DNA of 56,748 bases from Pseudomonadota bacterium (GTDB lineage: Bacteria > Pseudomonadota > Alphaproteobacteria > Rhodospirillales > Magnetospirillaceae), in the NCBI GenBank assembly GCA_021781575.1, contig JAJXWP010000030.1, positions 1 through 56,748 on the forward strand. Direction: 5' to 3'. Of the stretch, positions 9,172 to 20,932 are shown piece after piece. A program made the position numbers and the translations under genes. The notes beneath the pieces were generated by a model that saw nothing but the letters and a program-made list of their open reading frames with translations, did not search any database and was not told the DNA's origin. Positions within the stretch are counted from its first letter, which is position 1. Every line of letters starts with the position of its first letter.

Positions 9172-10633
9172 GCGGCACCTGCGGTGTGCCGCCCTGGCCG
9201 CGGCACTGCTCTCCGTGTTCTTGGCCGGAGCAGCCGTGGCGGCCGACGCCCCCCAGGCGACGCCCGGCCGGCGCCTCAAGGAGCTGGAAAACGCCCTGAA
9301 GAAGGGGCAGGAAGAACACGAGCAGATCAAACAGCGGGCCGCCGCCCTGGGCAAGGAATTGGCGGATATTAAAAGCGAGATGGTTGGTGTTGCCCGCGCC
9401 GTTCAGGAACATGAAGAGACATTGTCCGAACTCGAGTCGCAGCTGAACGACCTCGACGCCCTGGAACGGGAAAAGATGGCCGCCCTCGACCTGAAGCGCC
9501 AGCAGATGAACGGCGTGCTGACGGCTTTGCAGCGGCTGGCCTTCCGTCCGTCCGAAGCGCTGATTGCGCAGCCCACATCGCCGGCCGACACGGTCAGAAG
9601 CGCCCTCCTGCTGCGCGACGTGCTGCCGAAGATTCGCGAACAGGCGCTGACGCTGAAGACCGAACTGGATTCGCTTTCCTCGCTGCGCGCCGACATCGGC
9701 CGGCAGAAACGCAGGATCTCGGCCACGACGGCGAAACTCGACGGCGAGCACAAGCGGCTGACCGAACTTTTCCGCCGCAAGCAACAGCTCCAGCAGGAAA
9801 CCGAGGGCAAGCGGCTGGAGACCGAGAAACAGCTGCAGACGATGGCGGCGGAAGCAAAGGACCTGCGCGACCTGCTGTCCCGCCTGGAAGAGGAGCGGTT
9901 GCGCCGCGAGCGTGAGGCGGCGGAGCGCGCCGCCGCCGAGAAGGCGGCGCGCCAGGCCGAGATCGCCGCCGCCAGGGCGGCGCGCCAGGCCGAGATCGCC
10001 GCCGCCAAGGCGGCGCGCCAAGCCCGGGTCGCCGCCGCCAGGGCGGCGAAGGAACGGCACGAAGCGGAGATCGCCGCCGCCCGGAGCGCCCGCCAAGCCG
10101 AACAGCAGGCTGAACACGCCGCCAAGGAGGCGGAGGCGCGGGCCGACCAGGCGGCCCGCAATGCTACCGTGGCAGCGGCCAAGGCGGCCTCCGACAAGGC
10201 ACCGCCCGGCCGGCGCGGAGCCCACCCGTTCAGCCAGGCCAAGGGCGAGATGGTCTATCCGGCGCGCGGGCGCATCATCGTCAGATTTGGACAAGCCGAC
10301 GAACTCGGCGCTCCGTCAAAGGGCATGACCATCCAGACGCGTCGCGGCGCGCAGGTGGTTTCACCCTATGATGGCCAGGTGGTGTTCGCCGGACCCTTTC
10401 GCGGCTATGGCCTTCTCTTGATCATCGAGCATGGCGAAGGATATCATACGCTGCTCGCGGGAATGACCCGCATCGACGGCGCCGTCGGCCAACATCTGCT
10501 GGCCGGCGAGCCGGTTGGCGTGATGGGACAGTCCGAGGGTAAGCCGCATCTTTACATCGAGCTGCGCCACAACGGCCAGCCCGTCAACCCGTTGCCTTGG
10601 CTCACAGCACGCAAAACAAAGGTTACTGGATGA
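9158..10633 (+). CDS. EnvC-like murein hydrolase activator, LytM/M23 domain
   Basis: Periplasmic protein, 491 aa, GTG start overlapping gpmI by 14 nt. Signal peptide at about residues 1-28 (hydrophobic core, ...AGAAVA/AD). Long coiled coil (~35-330) including 11-residue repeats AARQAEIAAAR. C-terminal LytM/M23 fold (~365-485). The zinc ligands of active M23 peptidases are missing: the first histidine of the usual GRxHxGxD block is replaced in GRIIVRFG...SKGMTI, and HxH is HLY. EnvC works this way: it activates amidases at the septum instead of cutting peptidoglycan itself. ctpA follows with an ATGA overlap, a common arrangement for envC. Confidence 0.9.
   Translation: MPSAERHLRCAALAAALLSVFLAGAAVAADAPQATPGRRLKELENALKKGQEEHEQIKQRAAALGKELADIKSEMVGVARAVQEHEETLSELESQLNDLDALEREKMAALDLKRQQMNGVLTALQRLAFRPSEALIAQPTSPADTVRSALLLRDVLPKIREQALTLKTELDSLSSLRADIGRQKRRISATTAKLDGEHKRLTELFRRKQQLQQETEGKRLETEKQLQTMAAEAKDLRDLLSRLEEERLRREREAAERAAAEKAARQAEIAAARAARQAEIAAAKAARQARVAAARAAKERHEAEIAAARSARQAEQQAEHAAKEAEARADQAARNATVAAAKAASDKAPPGRRGAHPFSQAKGEMVYPARGRIIVRFGQADELGAPSKGMTIQTRRGAQVVSPYDGQVVFAGPFRGYGLLLIIEHGEGYHTLLAGMTRIDGAVGQHLLAGEPVGVMGQSEGKPHLYIELRHNGQPVNPLPWLTARKTKVTG
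9943..10041 (+). repeat. Three tandem 33-bp repeats inside envC
   Basis: Three consecutive 33-bp units start at 9943, 9976 and 10009. Each encodes eleven residues of the form AARQAEIAAAR. Copies 1 and 2 are nearly identical; copy 3 has a few changes. A fourth unit at 10042 has diverged. In-register repeats like this can change copy number by slippage. Confidence 0.85.
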
Positions 10634-12045
10634 TTCGGAAGGTTATGATCACGGCGGGCGCCTGCGCTTGGCTGGCCCTGTCGTCTTTTCCCGCGACGGC
10701 GGCACCCGAGAAGAACAGCAACAACGCCGACACATATCGGCTACTCAGTCTGTTCGGCGACGTGTTCGAAAGGGTCCGCAACGAATATGTCGAGCCGGTC
10801 AGCGACGAACAGCTCATCGAAGCGGCACTGAACGGCATGCTGACTTCGCTCGATCCCCACTCCGGGTATCTGAACGCCAAGAGCTTCCGCGACATGCAGG
10901 TGCAAACCAAGGGCGAGTTCGGCGGCTTAGGCATTGAAGTCACCATGGAGAACGGCTGGATCAAGGTGATCTCGCCGATCGACGACACGCCAGCCGCGAA
11001 GGCCGGCCTGCGCCCGGGCGATTTCATCACCCATCTGGACGGCGAACCGGTGCAGGGGATGTCGCTGAACGACGCGGTCGACCGCATGCGCGGCCCGGTC
11101 AACACCGATATCCGGGTCACCGTGCGGCGCGAGGGCCACGCCCCGTTCGACGTGACATTGACCCGCGCCGTCATCAAGATCCAGACGGTGAAGTCGAAGC
11201 TGATCGATAATGTCGGCTACGTCCGCATCACCCAGTTCGTCGAATCAACGGATTCGAACCTCCGCAAGGCCATCGAGCGGTTGAAGAAGGAATCGAACGG
11301 CAATCTGCAGGGCCTGGTGCTGGATCTGCGGAACAATCCGGGCGGCCTTCTCGACCAGGCTGTGGCGGTGGGCGGCGATTTCATCGAAAAAGGCGAAATC
11401 GTTTCGACCCGCTCCCGGCATCCGGAAGATACTCAGCGCTTCAACGCCCATGGCACGGACCTGACCGAGGGACTGCCCATGGTGGTACTGATCAACGATG
11501 GCTCGGCCTCCGCCTCGGAGATTGTCGCCGGCGCCCTGCAGGACCATCGCCGGGCCATCCTCCTGGGCACCCGGTCATTCGGCAAAGGATCGGTGCAGAC
11601 CATCATCCCGCTGCCCGGCCACGGCGCCATGCGGCTGACCACGGCGCGCTACTACACGCCGTCCGGCCGATCGATCCAGGCGGTCGGCATCCAGCCTGAC
11701 ATCGTCGTGCCGCCGGCCAAGATCGAAGCGATGAACATTCCGTCGGACCACCTGCGCAGCGAAGCCTCCCTGCGTGGCGCCCTGCGCAATGACACCCTGC
11801 CCGCAACGCCGAAGAAGCCCGAGGAGGAAGAGAAGGCTACGCCGGCCCCCGCACCGGGCAGCAGCGCCGCACCGACGGCGCCGGGCGCCGCGGCAGCTCC
11901 GGCATCGCCCCCGGCCACGTCGACCGCAACGACGACCGACCAGATGAAGATGGGTGACCCCTCGACCGACTATCAGTTGGCCCGGGCCCTCGACCTTCTG
12001 CACGGCCTGTCGCTCTACAAGGGCGCCGCGGCCAAGGCGAACTGA
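10630..12045 (+). CDS. ctpA: S41 family C-terminal processing peptidase
   Basis: Periplasmic serine protease, 471 aa, with ATGA overlap to envC fixing the start. Signal peptide residues 1-25 (...SSFPATAA). Regulatory PDZ domain at ~95-165 with GGLGIEV. The S41 core contains the Ser/Lys dyad: Ser294 in NDGSASASEIVAGAL and Lys319 in TRSFGKGSVQ. A Pro/Ala-rich low-complexity linker (~405-440) precedes a short conserved C-terminal DYQLARALDLL segment. CtpA-type proteases process or degrade periplasmic proteins, including cell-wall hydrolases. Placement after envC supports a role in envelope remodelling. Confidence 0.95.
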   Translation: MIRKVMITAGACAWLALSSFPATAAPEKNSNNADTYRLLSLFGDVFERVRNEYVEPVSDEQLIEAALNGMLTSLDPHSGYLNAKSFRDMQVQTKGEFGGLGIEVTMENGWIKVISPIDDTPAAKAGLRPGDFITHLDGEPVQGMSLNDAVDRMRGPVNTDIRVTVRREGHAPFDVTLTRAVIKIQTVKSKLIDNVGYVRITQFVESTDSNLRKAIERLKKESNGNLQGLVLDLRNNPGGLLDQAVAVGGDFIEKGEIVSTRSRHPEDTQRFNAHGTDLTEGLPMVVLINDGSASASEIVAGALQDHRRAILLGTRSFGKGSVQTIIPLPGHGAMRLTTARYYTPSGRSIQAVGIQPDIVVPPAKIEAMNIPSDHLRSEASLRGALRNDTLPATPKKPEEEEKATPAPAPGSSAAPTAPGAAAAPASPPATSTATTTDQMKMGDPSTDYQLARALDLLHGLSLYKGAAAKAN

Positions 12046-12065
12046 GCACTCGCGGCGGTAACCTC

Positions 12066-13409
12066 TTGAAGCTCACCCTTTCCCCTGCCGACCGTATTGG
12101 TCCACCGGGCCGTCCGGGCGGCAGGGAGGGCCGGTGGGTGCCGACTCTCGTCTACGGCCTCGTCGTTCCGTTCACCGTAGCGGCGGTGGCCGCCTCCGGC
12201 TGGTATGTCGTTACCGGCGAAACACCACTCGACCTGGTGGCCGGCCTGGGCCGCACACCACGGATCGAGATGGCGATGCCACCTCGGCCCGGCCCGGAAA
12301 AACCGGCAGCCTCGCTGCTCCATCCGCCCGCCGCCACCGAGGCCGGACCGCCCAAGACGATGCCGGCGGGCGCCGCACCGGCCATTCCGCCGACCACCCC
12401 GCCAGCCACTGGTCCGGCGGCGGGCAACGGGACGGCGGCTCCATCGGCCGACCGGGAGGCCGGTAAGCCCGCCACAGCTCCGGCCGGACCGCCACCAATC
12501 AATCTGCCCACCACCGAGGTATCCCCTCCCGCACCGCCGGAAATGGCCGAGCCATTGATCCCGCCGGGCGGCGACACATTGGCGCCGCCGTCCTTCGCCC
12601 AGTTGCCGGCCCGCGCGGCAAAGGATGTCCACCCCCTTCCGCCCGGCCCGCTGCGTGAATTGTTGCGCCAGGAAAGGAACGGGGCCCTGCCGGTCGTCGC
12701 CGGCGGGAAAGCGTCGTGGAAGGCCTACGCCCGACCGTTCGCTGCCGACCCCAAACTGCCGCGCATCGCCATCGTGGTCACCGGCCTCGGCCTGTCACGG
12801 GACGCGACCAACGCCGCCATCGCCAAACTCCCTCCGGACATCAGCCTGTCTTTCAGCCCCTATGCCGGAGGACTGGACGGGTGGATCAGGAAGGCGCGGG
12901 CCAGCGGCCACGAAGTTCTGCTGGACCTGCCGCTGGAGCCACCCAATTTCCCGTTGCGCGACGCCGGCCCGCTGGCCGTCATGGCTCACCATACGTCAGC
13001 CGAGGCGATCGAACACCTGGATGATGTCCTCGCCAAGGGCAACAGCTATGTGGGTGTCGCCGCAGGCCTGCGCTCACCGGTGACGGCCAGCGAGCAATGG
13101 GTGCCGCTCCTGCATGACCTGAAGAGTCGCGGCCTGTTGTTCGTCGGCGACGGCCTGGTTGGTGTCGCCGAAAGCGACGTCCCCCCCGCCGCCTCGGTCA
13201 CCCTGGTGGCAGACGAGACACCATTCCGCGTCGCCATCGACGCCCGCCTGACGCGGCTCGTCATAGACGCCAAACGGGATGGCTCGGCCCTGGCCTATGT
13301 GTCTGCCCGCCCGGTGACGTTCGAGCGCCTGATCGCTTGGGCGGCCACCCTGTCGGAAAAGGGCGTCGTCCTGGCGCCGGCCAGCGCGGTGGTGAGAAAT
13401 GCAGGATAA
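12066..13409 (+). CDS. Divergent polysaccharide deacetylase family protein (YibQ-like)
   Basis: 447 aa from a TTG start 20 bp after ctpA. N-terminal membrane helix (~25-48, VPTLVYGLVVPFTVAAVAASGWY), a long Pro/Ala/Gly-rich periplasmic linker (~65-190), and a C-terminal domain (~235-445) beginning PRIAIVVTGLGLSRDATNAAI with LSFSPYA and the VLLDLPLEPPNFP block. This matches the divergent polysaccharide deacetylase (DUF610/YibQ) family that often sits beside envC and ctpA. The substrate is unknown. The start is uncertain; a downstream GTG near 12138 would shorten the N-terminus but begin right at the membrane helix. Its end overlaps rppH by 11 nt. Confidence 0.85.
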   Translation: MKLTLSPADRIGPPGRPGGREGRWVPTLVYGLVVPFTVAAVAASGWYVVTGETPLDLVAGLGRTPRIEMAMPPRPGPEKPAASLLHPPAATEAGPPKTMPAGAAPAIPPTTPPATGPAAGNGTAAPSADREAGKPATAPAGPPPINLPTTEVSPPAPPEMAEPLIPPGGDTLAPPSFAQLPARAAKDVHPLPPGPLRELLRQERNGALPVVAGGKASWKAYARPFAADPKLPRIAIVVTGLGLSRDATNAAIAKLPPDISLSFSPYAGGLDGWIRKARASGHEVLLDLPLEPPNFPLRDAGPLAVMAHHTSAEAIEHLDDVLAKGNSYVGVAAGLRSPVTASEQWVPLLHDLKSRGLLFVGDGLVGVAESDVPPAASVTLVADETPFRVAIDARLTRLVIDAKRDGSALAYVSARPVTFERLIAWAATLSEKGVVLAPASAVVRNAG

Positions 13410-13884
13410 GGCCAGCCTTCCCTATCGCCGCGGCGTTGGCATCGTGCTGTTCGACAAGGCCGGCCGGGTCTTCGCCGCACGCCGGCTCGATACCGCCGAT
13501 GCGTGGCAGATGCCGCAGGGCGGTATCGACGCGGGTGAGACTCCTCGACAGGCCGCCTTGCGCGAGTTGGAGGAGGAAATCGGCACCGCGCAGGCTGAAT
13601 TCCTTGCCGAGACGGAGGGCTGGCTGACCTACGACCTGCCGGACGACCTGGTCGGCAAGGTATGGAAGGGACGCTATCGCGGCCAGACGCAGAAATGGTT
13701 CGCCTTTCGCTTCACCGGCGGCGACGCCGATATCGACATCAACACCGCCCATCCCGAATTCGCCGAATGGCGCTGGGTGCCCTTCGACCGCCTGGTCGAA
13801 CTGATCGTGCCGTTCAAGCGCGAGCTCTATCGGGCGGTATGCAGCGAATTCGCCGCGCTGGCCCGGAAGTTGGCGGAGCCATAG
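13399..13884 (+). CDS. rppH: RNA pyrophosphohydrolase, Nudix family
   Basis: 161 aa. Removes pyrophosphate from 5'-triphosphate RNA ends, initiating 5'-dependent mRNA decay. A complete Nudix box lies at residues ~41-63 (GG-x5-E-x7-RELEEEIGT), preceded by WQMPQGGID, and WFAFRFTG and EFAEWRWV follow as in the RppH/Ap4A hydrolase clade. Overlaps the upstream gene by 11 nt, so it is the last member of the gpmI-envC-ctpA-yibQ-rppH run. Confidence 0.93.
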   Translation: MQDKASLPYRRGVGIVLFDKAGRVFAARRLDTADAWQMPQGGIDAGETPRQAALRELEEEIGTAQAEFLAETEGWLTYDLPDDLVGKVWKGRYRGQTQKWFAFRFTGGDADIDINTAHPEFAEWRWVPFDRLVELIVPFKRELYRAVCSEFAALARKLAEP

Positions 13885-13957
13885 GACGGGGTTTACCCTT
13901 TGCCCCGCCATACCCATCTTCCGGATCAATAAGCGACTTCGGATGGAGAATGCCAAT

Positions 13958-14878
13958 ATGGGGCGACCGCAGACGGCGATTTGCCCGGAGGGCGGAAATT
14001 TCGGCCTGTATATGACCGGTCTGCTGTCCGATGAGGACACCGCCATTGCTACCCTGCGGCAGGTTGCCGCAGCGCTGCCTTCCCTCACCTCGGACTGGGC
14101 GCGACGATTGGATGAGGCGACGCTGGTCAGCGCCATCGGCTTCGGCGCGGCGGTCTGGAGGCCGCTGTTCGGCGAGCGGAAGCCGGCGGAACTGGCCCCG
14201 TTCGAAGCCATCGCCGACGGCCCCCGCATCGCCCCGGCGACACCGGCCGATTTCTTTCTGCACATCCACTCGGCGCGCCACGACGCCAACTTCGCGCTGG
14301 CCCGCGACGTCAGGCATCGCCTCGGCGGCGCGGTCCGCCGAGTGGAGGAAGTCCATGGCTGCCGCAATGCGGGAGGCCGCGACCTGACCGGCTTCGTCGA
14401 CGGTACCGAGAACCCCAAGGGCGAAGAGCGGGCCGAGGTGGCGCTGGTGGGCGACGAGGATCCGGTCTTTGCCGGAGGCAGCTATGTCAGCGTCCAACGC
14501 TATGTCCACGACCTGGCACGATGGCAGAGGCTGGCACTGGCTGAACAGGAGGCGACAATCGGTCGCACCAAGGCGGGCGACGAGGAACTCGCCGACGATG
14601 TCAAGCCGCCCACCGCCCATATTGCCCGGGTCGTCATCGAGGATGAGGGCCGTGAGCTTCAGGTGCTGCGGCACAGCCTGCCCTATGGCAACACCGCCGA
14701 ATGCGGCCTGTATTTTGTCGCCTACGGCCGCAGCCCGGCACCCTTCCGCAGGATGCTTGAGCGCATGGTTCGCGCCGATGAGGCCGGCCACTTCGATCGC
14801 CTCCTCGACTACACCCGCGCGGTGAGCGGGGCGTCGTTCTTCGTCCCATCGGTGGACATCCTGAGCGCCGTCCGGTGA
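13958..14878 (+). CDS. Dyp-type peroxidase
   Basis: Haem peroxidase of the dye-decolourising family, 306 aa. The defining GxxDG motif is present as GFVDGTENP, and the haem-binding histidine is probably in the block TAHIARVVIEDEGRELQVLRHSLPYG. No signal peptide, so cytoplasmic. ATG 13958 is preferred over ATG 13943 because GGAG at 13945-13948 sits 9 nt before it. The C-terminus lacks an obvious encapsulin-targeting tail. Ends 13 bp from the convergent ferritin-like gene. Confidence 0.92.
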   Translation: MGRPQTAICPEGGNFGLYMTGLLSDEDTAIATLRQVAAALPSLTSDWARRLDEATLVSAIGFGAAVWRPLFGERKPAELAPFEAIADGPRIAPATPADFFLHIHSARHDANFALARDVRHRLGGAVRRVEEVHGCRNAGGRDLTGFVDGTENPKGEERAEVALVGDEDPVFAGGSYVSVQRYVHDLARWQRLALAEQEATIGRTKAGDEELADDVKPPTAHIARVVIEDEGRELQVLRHSLPYGNTAECGLYFVAYGRSPAPFRRMLERMVRADEAGHFDRLLDYTRAVSGASFFVPSVDILSAVR

Positions 14879-14891
14879 AGGTCTTTGGCCA

Positions 14892-15698
14892 TCAGGTCGG
14901 CGCACCAAGCGCGCGAGCCTGGATCCGCCGCCAGGCCCACCGGCTGGTCTGGCGAGCCAGCCAACCTTGCGGCTTGAGGCCACTTGCCTTGAAGATCATG
15001 GCGACCGCCCGCTCGGCGTGGTGATAGCCGTAAAGCCGGTAGGCGCGGGAGCCGTAGGCGGCGTTGCACCGCCCGCGGTCATAGGGACTCTCCGGTTCGT
15101 TGCCGCAGTGATAGGCGAAAGCCAGTTCATCGTCATCGGCTTCAAGGACACGGCCGACCGCCACCCGAATGCGGGCCGCCAAGGAAACATTTTCCCGCGA
15201 CTGATATTTCTTCAGGCCGTCGAGAAACAACCGGTAGTGGCGGAACTCGTCGGCGGCGATCTGTTTGCAGATCTGCTGCAGCACCGGCTCCCCGGTGGCC
15301 TCGCCCATGGCCGAATAAAACGAACTGGTTCCCGCCTCGACCACGCAGCGGGCAAGCAACTCGCCGACGCGCGAGCCACGCACCGATTGGGTCACATCGA
15401 CGGGAATCACATAGCCCTCCTGGAACAGGCGGAAGGCCGCGGCGAAATCGAAGTCCGGATCGGCCAGTTCGGCATAGCGGCCCAGCGACCGGCCGTGCTG
15501 TTCCTCTTCCAGCTGCCACAGGGAGACCGACTGGGCGATCTCTTCATCGTCGCTGAAGACGTTGTTCAAGTATTGAGTGTAGCGGGCGGCATTGAATTCG
15601 GTCAGTGCTGCCGCCTTGACCAGCCTCAATAGATCCGGGTCAAGCTTGTCCCGGTCGAAGCGGTCCCAGCGAATATCATCCGGCGTCCAGCGAGGCAT
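14892..15698 (-). CDS. Ferritin-like diiron protein, unknown function
   Basis: 268 aa. Ligand pattern for a carboxylate-bridged diiron four-helix bundle: Glu34 (LTEFNAARY), Glu65-x2-His68 (EEEQHGR), Glu121 (VVEAGTSSFYSA) and Glu151-x2-His154 (DEFRHYR). That is the E/ExxH/E/ExxH order of rubrerythrin, acyl-ACP desaturase-like and R2-like proteins. I cannot assign a substrate. The start at 15698 is chosen because GAAGGG lies ~8 nt upstream; a longer form from 15731 is possible. Convergent with the DyP peroxidase gene, which may indicate a shared oxidative-stress or iron context, but they are on different strands. Confidence 0.8.
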   Translation of the reverse strand: MPRWTPDDIRWDRFDRDKLDPDLLRLVKAAALTEFNAARYTQYLNNVFSDDEEIAQSVSLWQLEEEQHGRSLGRYAELADPDFDFAAAFRLFQEGYVIPVDVTQSVRGSRVGELLARCVVEAGTSSFYSAMGEATGEPVLQQICKQIAADEFRHYRLFLDGLKKYQSRENVSLAARIRVAVGRVLEADDDELAFAYHCGNEPESPYDRGRCNAAYGSRAYRLYGYHHAERAVAMIFKASGLKPQGWLARQTSRWAWRRIQARALGAPT

Positions 15699-15815
15699 CA
15701 ATTCGCCCTTCTGCGACAAAGCATCCGGCATGAATATCGGCAGCCACCGCTGGCCGTGCAAGCCGCGGCGGCGGGACTCGCGCCCGCAAGAGTGCGCCAT
15801 GCCTGGCGCGCCAAC

Positions 15816-15847
15816 GAAAACGGCCGGCGAAGAGCTTCGCCGGCCGT
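15816..15847 (-). terminator. Intrinsic terminator of the atp operon
   Basis: Perfect stem of at least 12 bp (ACGGCCGGCGAA with its complement, tiny loop) followed on the minus strand by TTTTCG, 36 bp beyond the atpC stop. Strong Rho-independent terminator that also insulates the ferritin-like gene. Confidence 0.88.
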
Positions 15848-15882
15848 GTCGAATGACGCAGATCCGTCGATCGGGCAGCCGA

Positions 15883-16299
15883 TCAGTGAACCGTCCGTTG
15901 CTCCAGCGCGGCCTTCATCGCACGGGCCACCAGGAGCCCGCGCTGCGCCAGGTTGCGGGCTGGTTCACTGTCCGCCTCCTCCACCGCCTCCTCGGCGGCC
16001 CGCAGGCGCTGGGCCACCGTATCGGCGGTAAGGTCGGCCAGTCTCAGCGCCTCCTCGGCGAGGACCGTCACCCGCGTCTCGGTCACTTCGGCGAAGCCGC
16101 CGGCAATAAAGATGCGGTCGCTGACCTTACCATCCTGGTAGATGTCGATGACCCCCGGGCGAACCCCGGTGATCATCGGCGCGTGCCGCGGCAACGCGCC
16201 GAAGTCGCCTTCCGAACCGGGCACGACGACCATCTCGACCGGCTCGGAAATCAGCAGGCGCTCGGGTGATACGAGTTCGAACTCGACCTTCTCAGCCAT
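15883..16299 (-). CDS. atpC: ATP synthase F1 subunit epsilon
   Basis: Central-stalk subunit of F1, 138 aa. N-terminal beta-sandwich (VEFELVSPERLLIS, GDFGALPRHAPMITGVRPG), then a C-terminal helical hairpin that can inhibit ATP hydrolysis. Last gene of atpHAGDC, 14 bp after atpD, followed by a strong terminator. Confidence 0.95.
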   Translation of the reverse strand: MAEKVEFELVSPERLLISEPVEMVVVPGSEGDFGALPRHAPMITGVRPGVIDIYQDGKVSDRIFIAGGFAEVTETRVTVLAEEALRLADLTADTVAQRLRAAEEAVEEADSEPARNLAQRGLLVARAMKAALEQRTVH

Positions 16300-16313
16300 G
16301 ATGCACCTTGCTG

Positions 16314-17750
<1,437 letters not shown>

Positions 17751-17761
17751 CTAGGTTACCG

Positions 17762-18649
17762 TCACAGCGCTTCGGCGCCGGAGATGATTTCGATGAGTTC
17801 CTTGGTGATCTGCGCCTGCCGCGTGCGGTTGTAGCGGATCGTCAGGTTGTTGATCATGTCGCCGGCATTCCGCGTCGCATTGTCCATGGCGGTCATGCGC
17901 GCGCCTTGCTCCGAGGCGTTGCTTTCCAGAAGCGCGCGGAACACCTGGATGGCCAGGTTGCGCGGCAGCAGTTCGGCCAGGATCGCCTCCTCGGACGGCT
18001 CGTATTCATAGAGCGCCTTGGGGCCGCCGCTCGCCCCCTCCTCGGCCACCGGCGGCAGCGGGAAGGGAACCAGTTGCTGGCGCGTCACCTCTTGCGAGAT
18101 GGCCGACTTGAAGCGGTTGTAGATGATGGTGCAGACGTCGAACTGCCCCTCTTCGAACAACCCGGTGATGCGGTTGGCGATGGTGTTCGCTTCGGCGAAG
18201 GTGACGCCCTTGCGGCCGATGTTGTCGAAGCTGTCGAGGAACAGCTTGCCGAATTCACGCTTCAACTGGTCGCGCCCCTTGCGACCGACCAGGATCAGCT
18301 TCACCGTCTTGCCCTGGCGCAGCAGGTCGTTGGTCAGATGGCGCGCCGACCGCACGATCGAGCCGTTGAACCCGCCACATAGGCCGCGGTCCGAGGTGGT
18401 GACAATGATCAGATGAACGTCGTCGCTCCCCGTGCCGGCGAGCAGTCGCGGTGCACCGGTCTGTCCGGCCAGGCTGGCGGCCAGGGAGCCGAGCATCCGC
18501 TCCATGCGGGCGGCGTAGGGCCGCGCCGACTCGGCCGAGGTCTGGGCGCGGCGCAACTTGGACGCCGCGACCATTTTCATGGCTGAAGTGATCTTTCGCG
18601 TCGATTTGACGCTATTGATCCTGAGCCTTAGGTCCTTGAGGCTGGCCAT
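17762..18649 (-). CDS. atpG: ATP synthase F1 subunit gamma
   Basis: Rotating central-stalk subunit, 295 aa. N-terminal helix [28 protein letters not shown]... and C-terminal helix ending in [23 protein letters not shown] are the signature coiled-coil parts. [13 protein letters not shown] marks the central Rossmann-like domain. Located between atpA (19 bp) and atpD. Confidence 0.97.
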   Translation of the reverse strand: MASLKDLRLRINSVKSTRKITSAMKMVAASKLRRAQTSAESARPYAARMERMLGSLAASLAGQTGAPRLLAGTGSDDVHLIIVTTSDRGLCGGFNGSIVRSARHLTNDLLRQGKTVKLILVGRKGRDQLKREFGKLFLDSFDNIGRKGVTFAEANTIANRITGLFEEGQFDVCTIIYNRFKSAISQEVTRQQLVPFPLPPVAEEGASGGPKALYEYEPSEEAILAELLPRNLAIQVFRALLESNASEQGARMTAMDNATRNAGDMINNLTIRYNRTRQAQITKELIEIISGAEAL

Positions 18650-18668
18650 CGGGCAGGCTTTCCCGTGT

Positions 18669-20197
<1,529 letters not shown>

Positions 20198-20201
<4 letters not shown>

Positions 20202-20752
20202 CCGACCCCTTTCATAGCGATCTGTAAGTGTTGCAGCTTGGTCTTGAGCGAGCCGTCTACCATGCGGGAACCGACCTTGACCACCAGGCCGCCGAGGAGG
20301 GCCGGGTCGACGGTGACGTCCAGCGTAACGTTGCTGCCAACGACCTTTTTCAGGGCGGCGCTGATCGCACCGACCTGAGATTCGTCAAGCGGCACGGCCG
20401 ATGCCACCTCGGCCGCGATCTCGCCGCGCTTGGCGGCCAGACGGGCAAGGTAGGCGTCGATCATGCCGGTGACCGCGAACAGGCGGCGATTCTTCGCCAC
20501 CAATCCGAGGAAATTCTTGGTGAGTTCGGAGAGACCGGCCTTTTGGGCCAGCGCGGCAACCGCCTTCTGTTGTTCGGCGCGCGCCAGAACCGGGCTGCGC
20601 AACAGACGGCGCAAATCATCGCTTTCCGCGACCATCCCCTTCAGCGTCTTGAGATCCGCCGCGACGGAATCCAAGGCGGATCGCTGCTCGGCCAAATCGA
20701 AGAGAGCAGCGGAATAACGTTCGGCGATCGCGCCAGTGGCTTCAGATGACAC
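20198..20752 (-). CDS. atpH: ATP synthase F1 subunit delta
   Basis: Peripheral-stalk subunit linking F1 to F0, 184 aa. Starts [21 protein letters not shown]; ends with the conserved block [31 protein letters not shown] 20752 is chosen because GGGGAC lies about 9 nt upstream and the protein then has family length; a TTG at 20800 would add 16 unlikely residues. First gene of atpHAGDC. Confidence 0.94.
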
Positions 20753-20863
20753 TTGGACAGTCCCCGTTGAAGGCCGCAACGAACCGTCGAGGCGAACCAA
20801 AAGATATTGATATTACTTACAAATCTGGCGCTGGCAGGCCCAGGCCCCCCACAGCGCGTGGGT

Positions 20864-20892
20864 TAACTAGCATATCGAGTGATTGCTTGCAA
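20864..20892 (-). promoter_or_regulatory. Candidate promoter of atpHAGDC
   Basis: TTGCAA, 17 bp, TAGTTA on the minus strand, about 110 bp before the atpH start and just past the priA terminator. Only the -35 is convincing. This gap (20753-20931) has no other recognisable feature besides the priA terminator. Confidence 0.25.
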
Positions 20893-20907
20893 GCCGACTC
20901 GGTGACG

Positions 20908-20932
20908 AAAGAGCCGCCGAATTGGGCGGCTC
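20908..20932 (-). terminator. Terminator hairpin at the priA stop
   Basis: Perfect 8-bp stem GAGCCGCC/GGCGGCTC with a 6-nt loop, beginning at the priA stop codon and followed on the minus strand by TTTCG. Separates priA from the atp promoter region. Confidence 0.75.

Noticed and set aside
7396-9354. 652-codon minus-strand frame over gpmI
   Set aside because: Antisense of gpmI with no domain signals and no ribosome-binding site of note.
13958-14878. Encapsulin nanocompartment with DyP cargo
   Set aside because: No encapsulin shell gene in the window and no recognisable targeting peptide at the C-terminus of the peroxidase or the ferritin-like protein.
14892-15698. Assignment as acyl-ACP desaturase
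   Set aside because: The diiron ligands fit, but length and other desaturase blocks do not allow a firm call, so it is left as a ferritin-like diiron protein.
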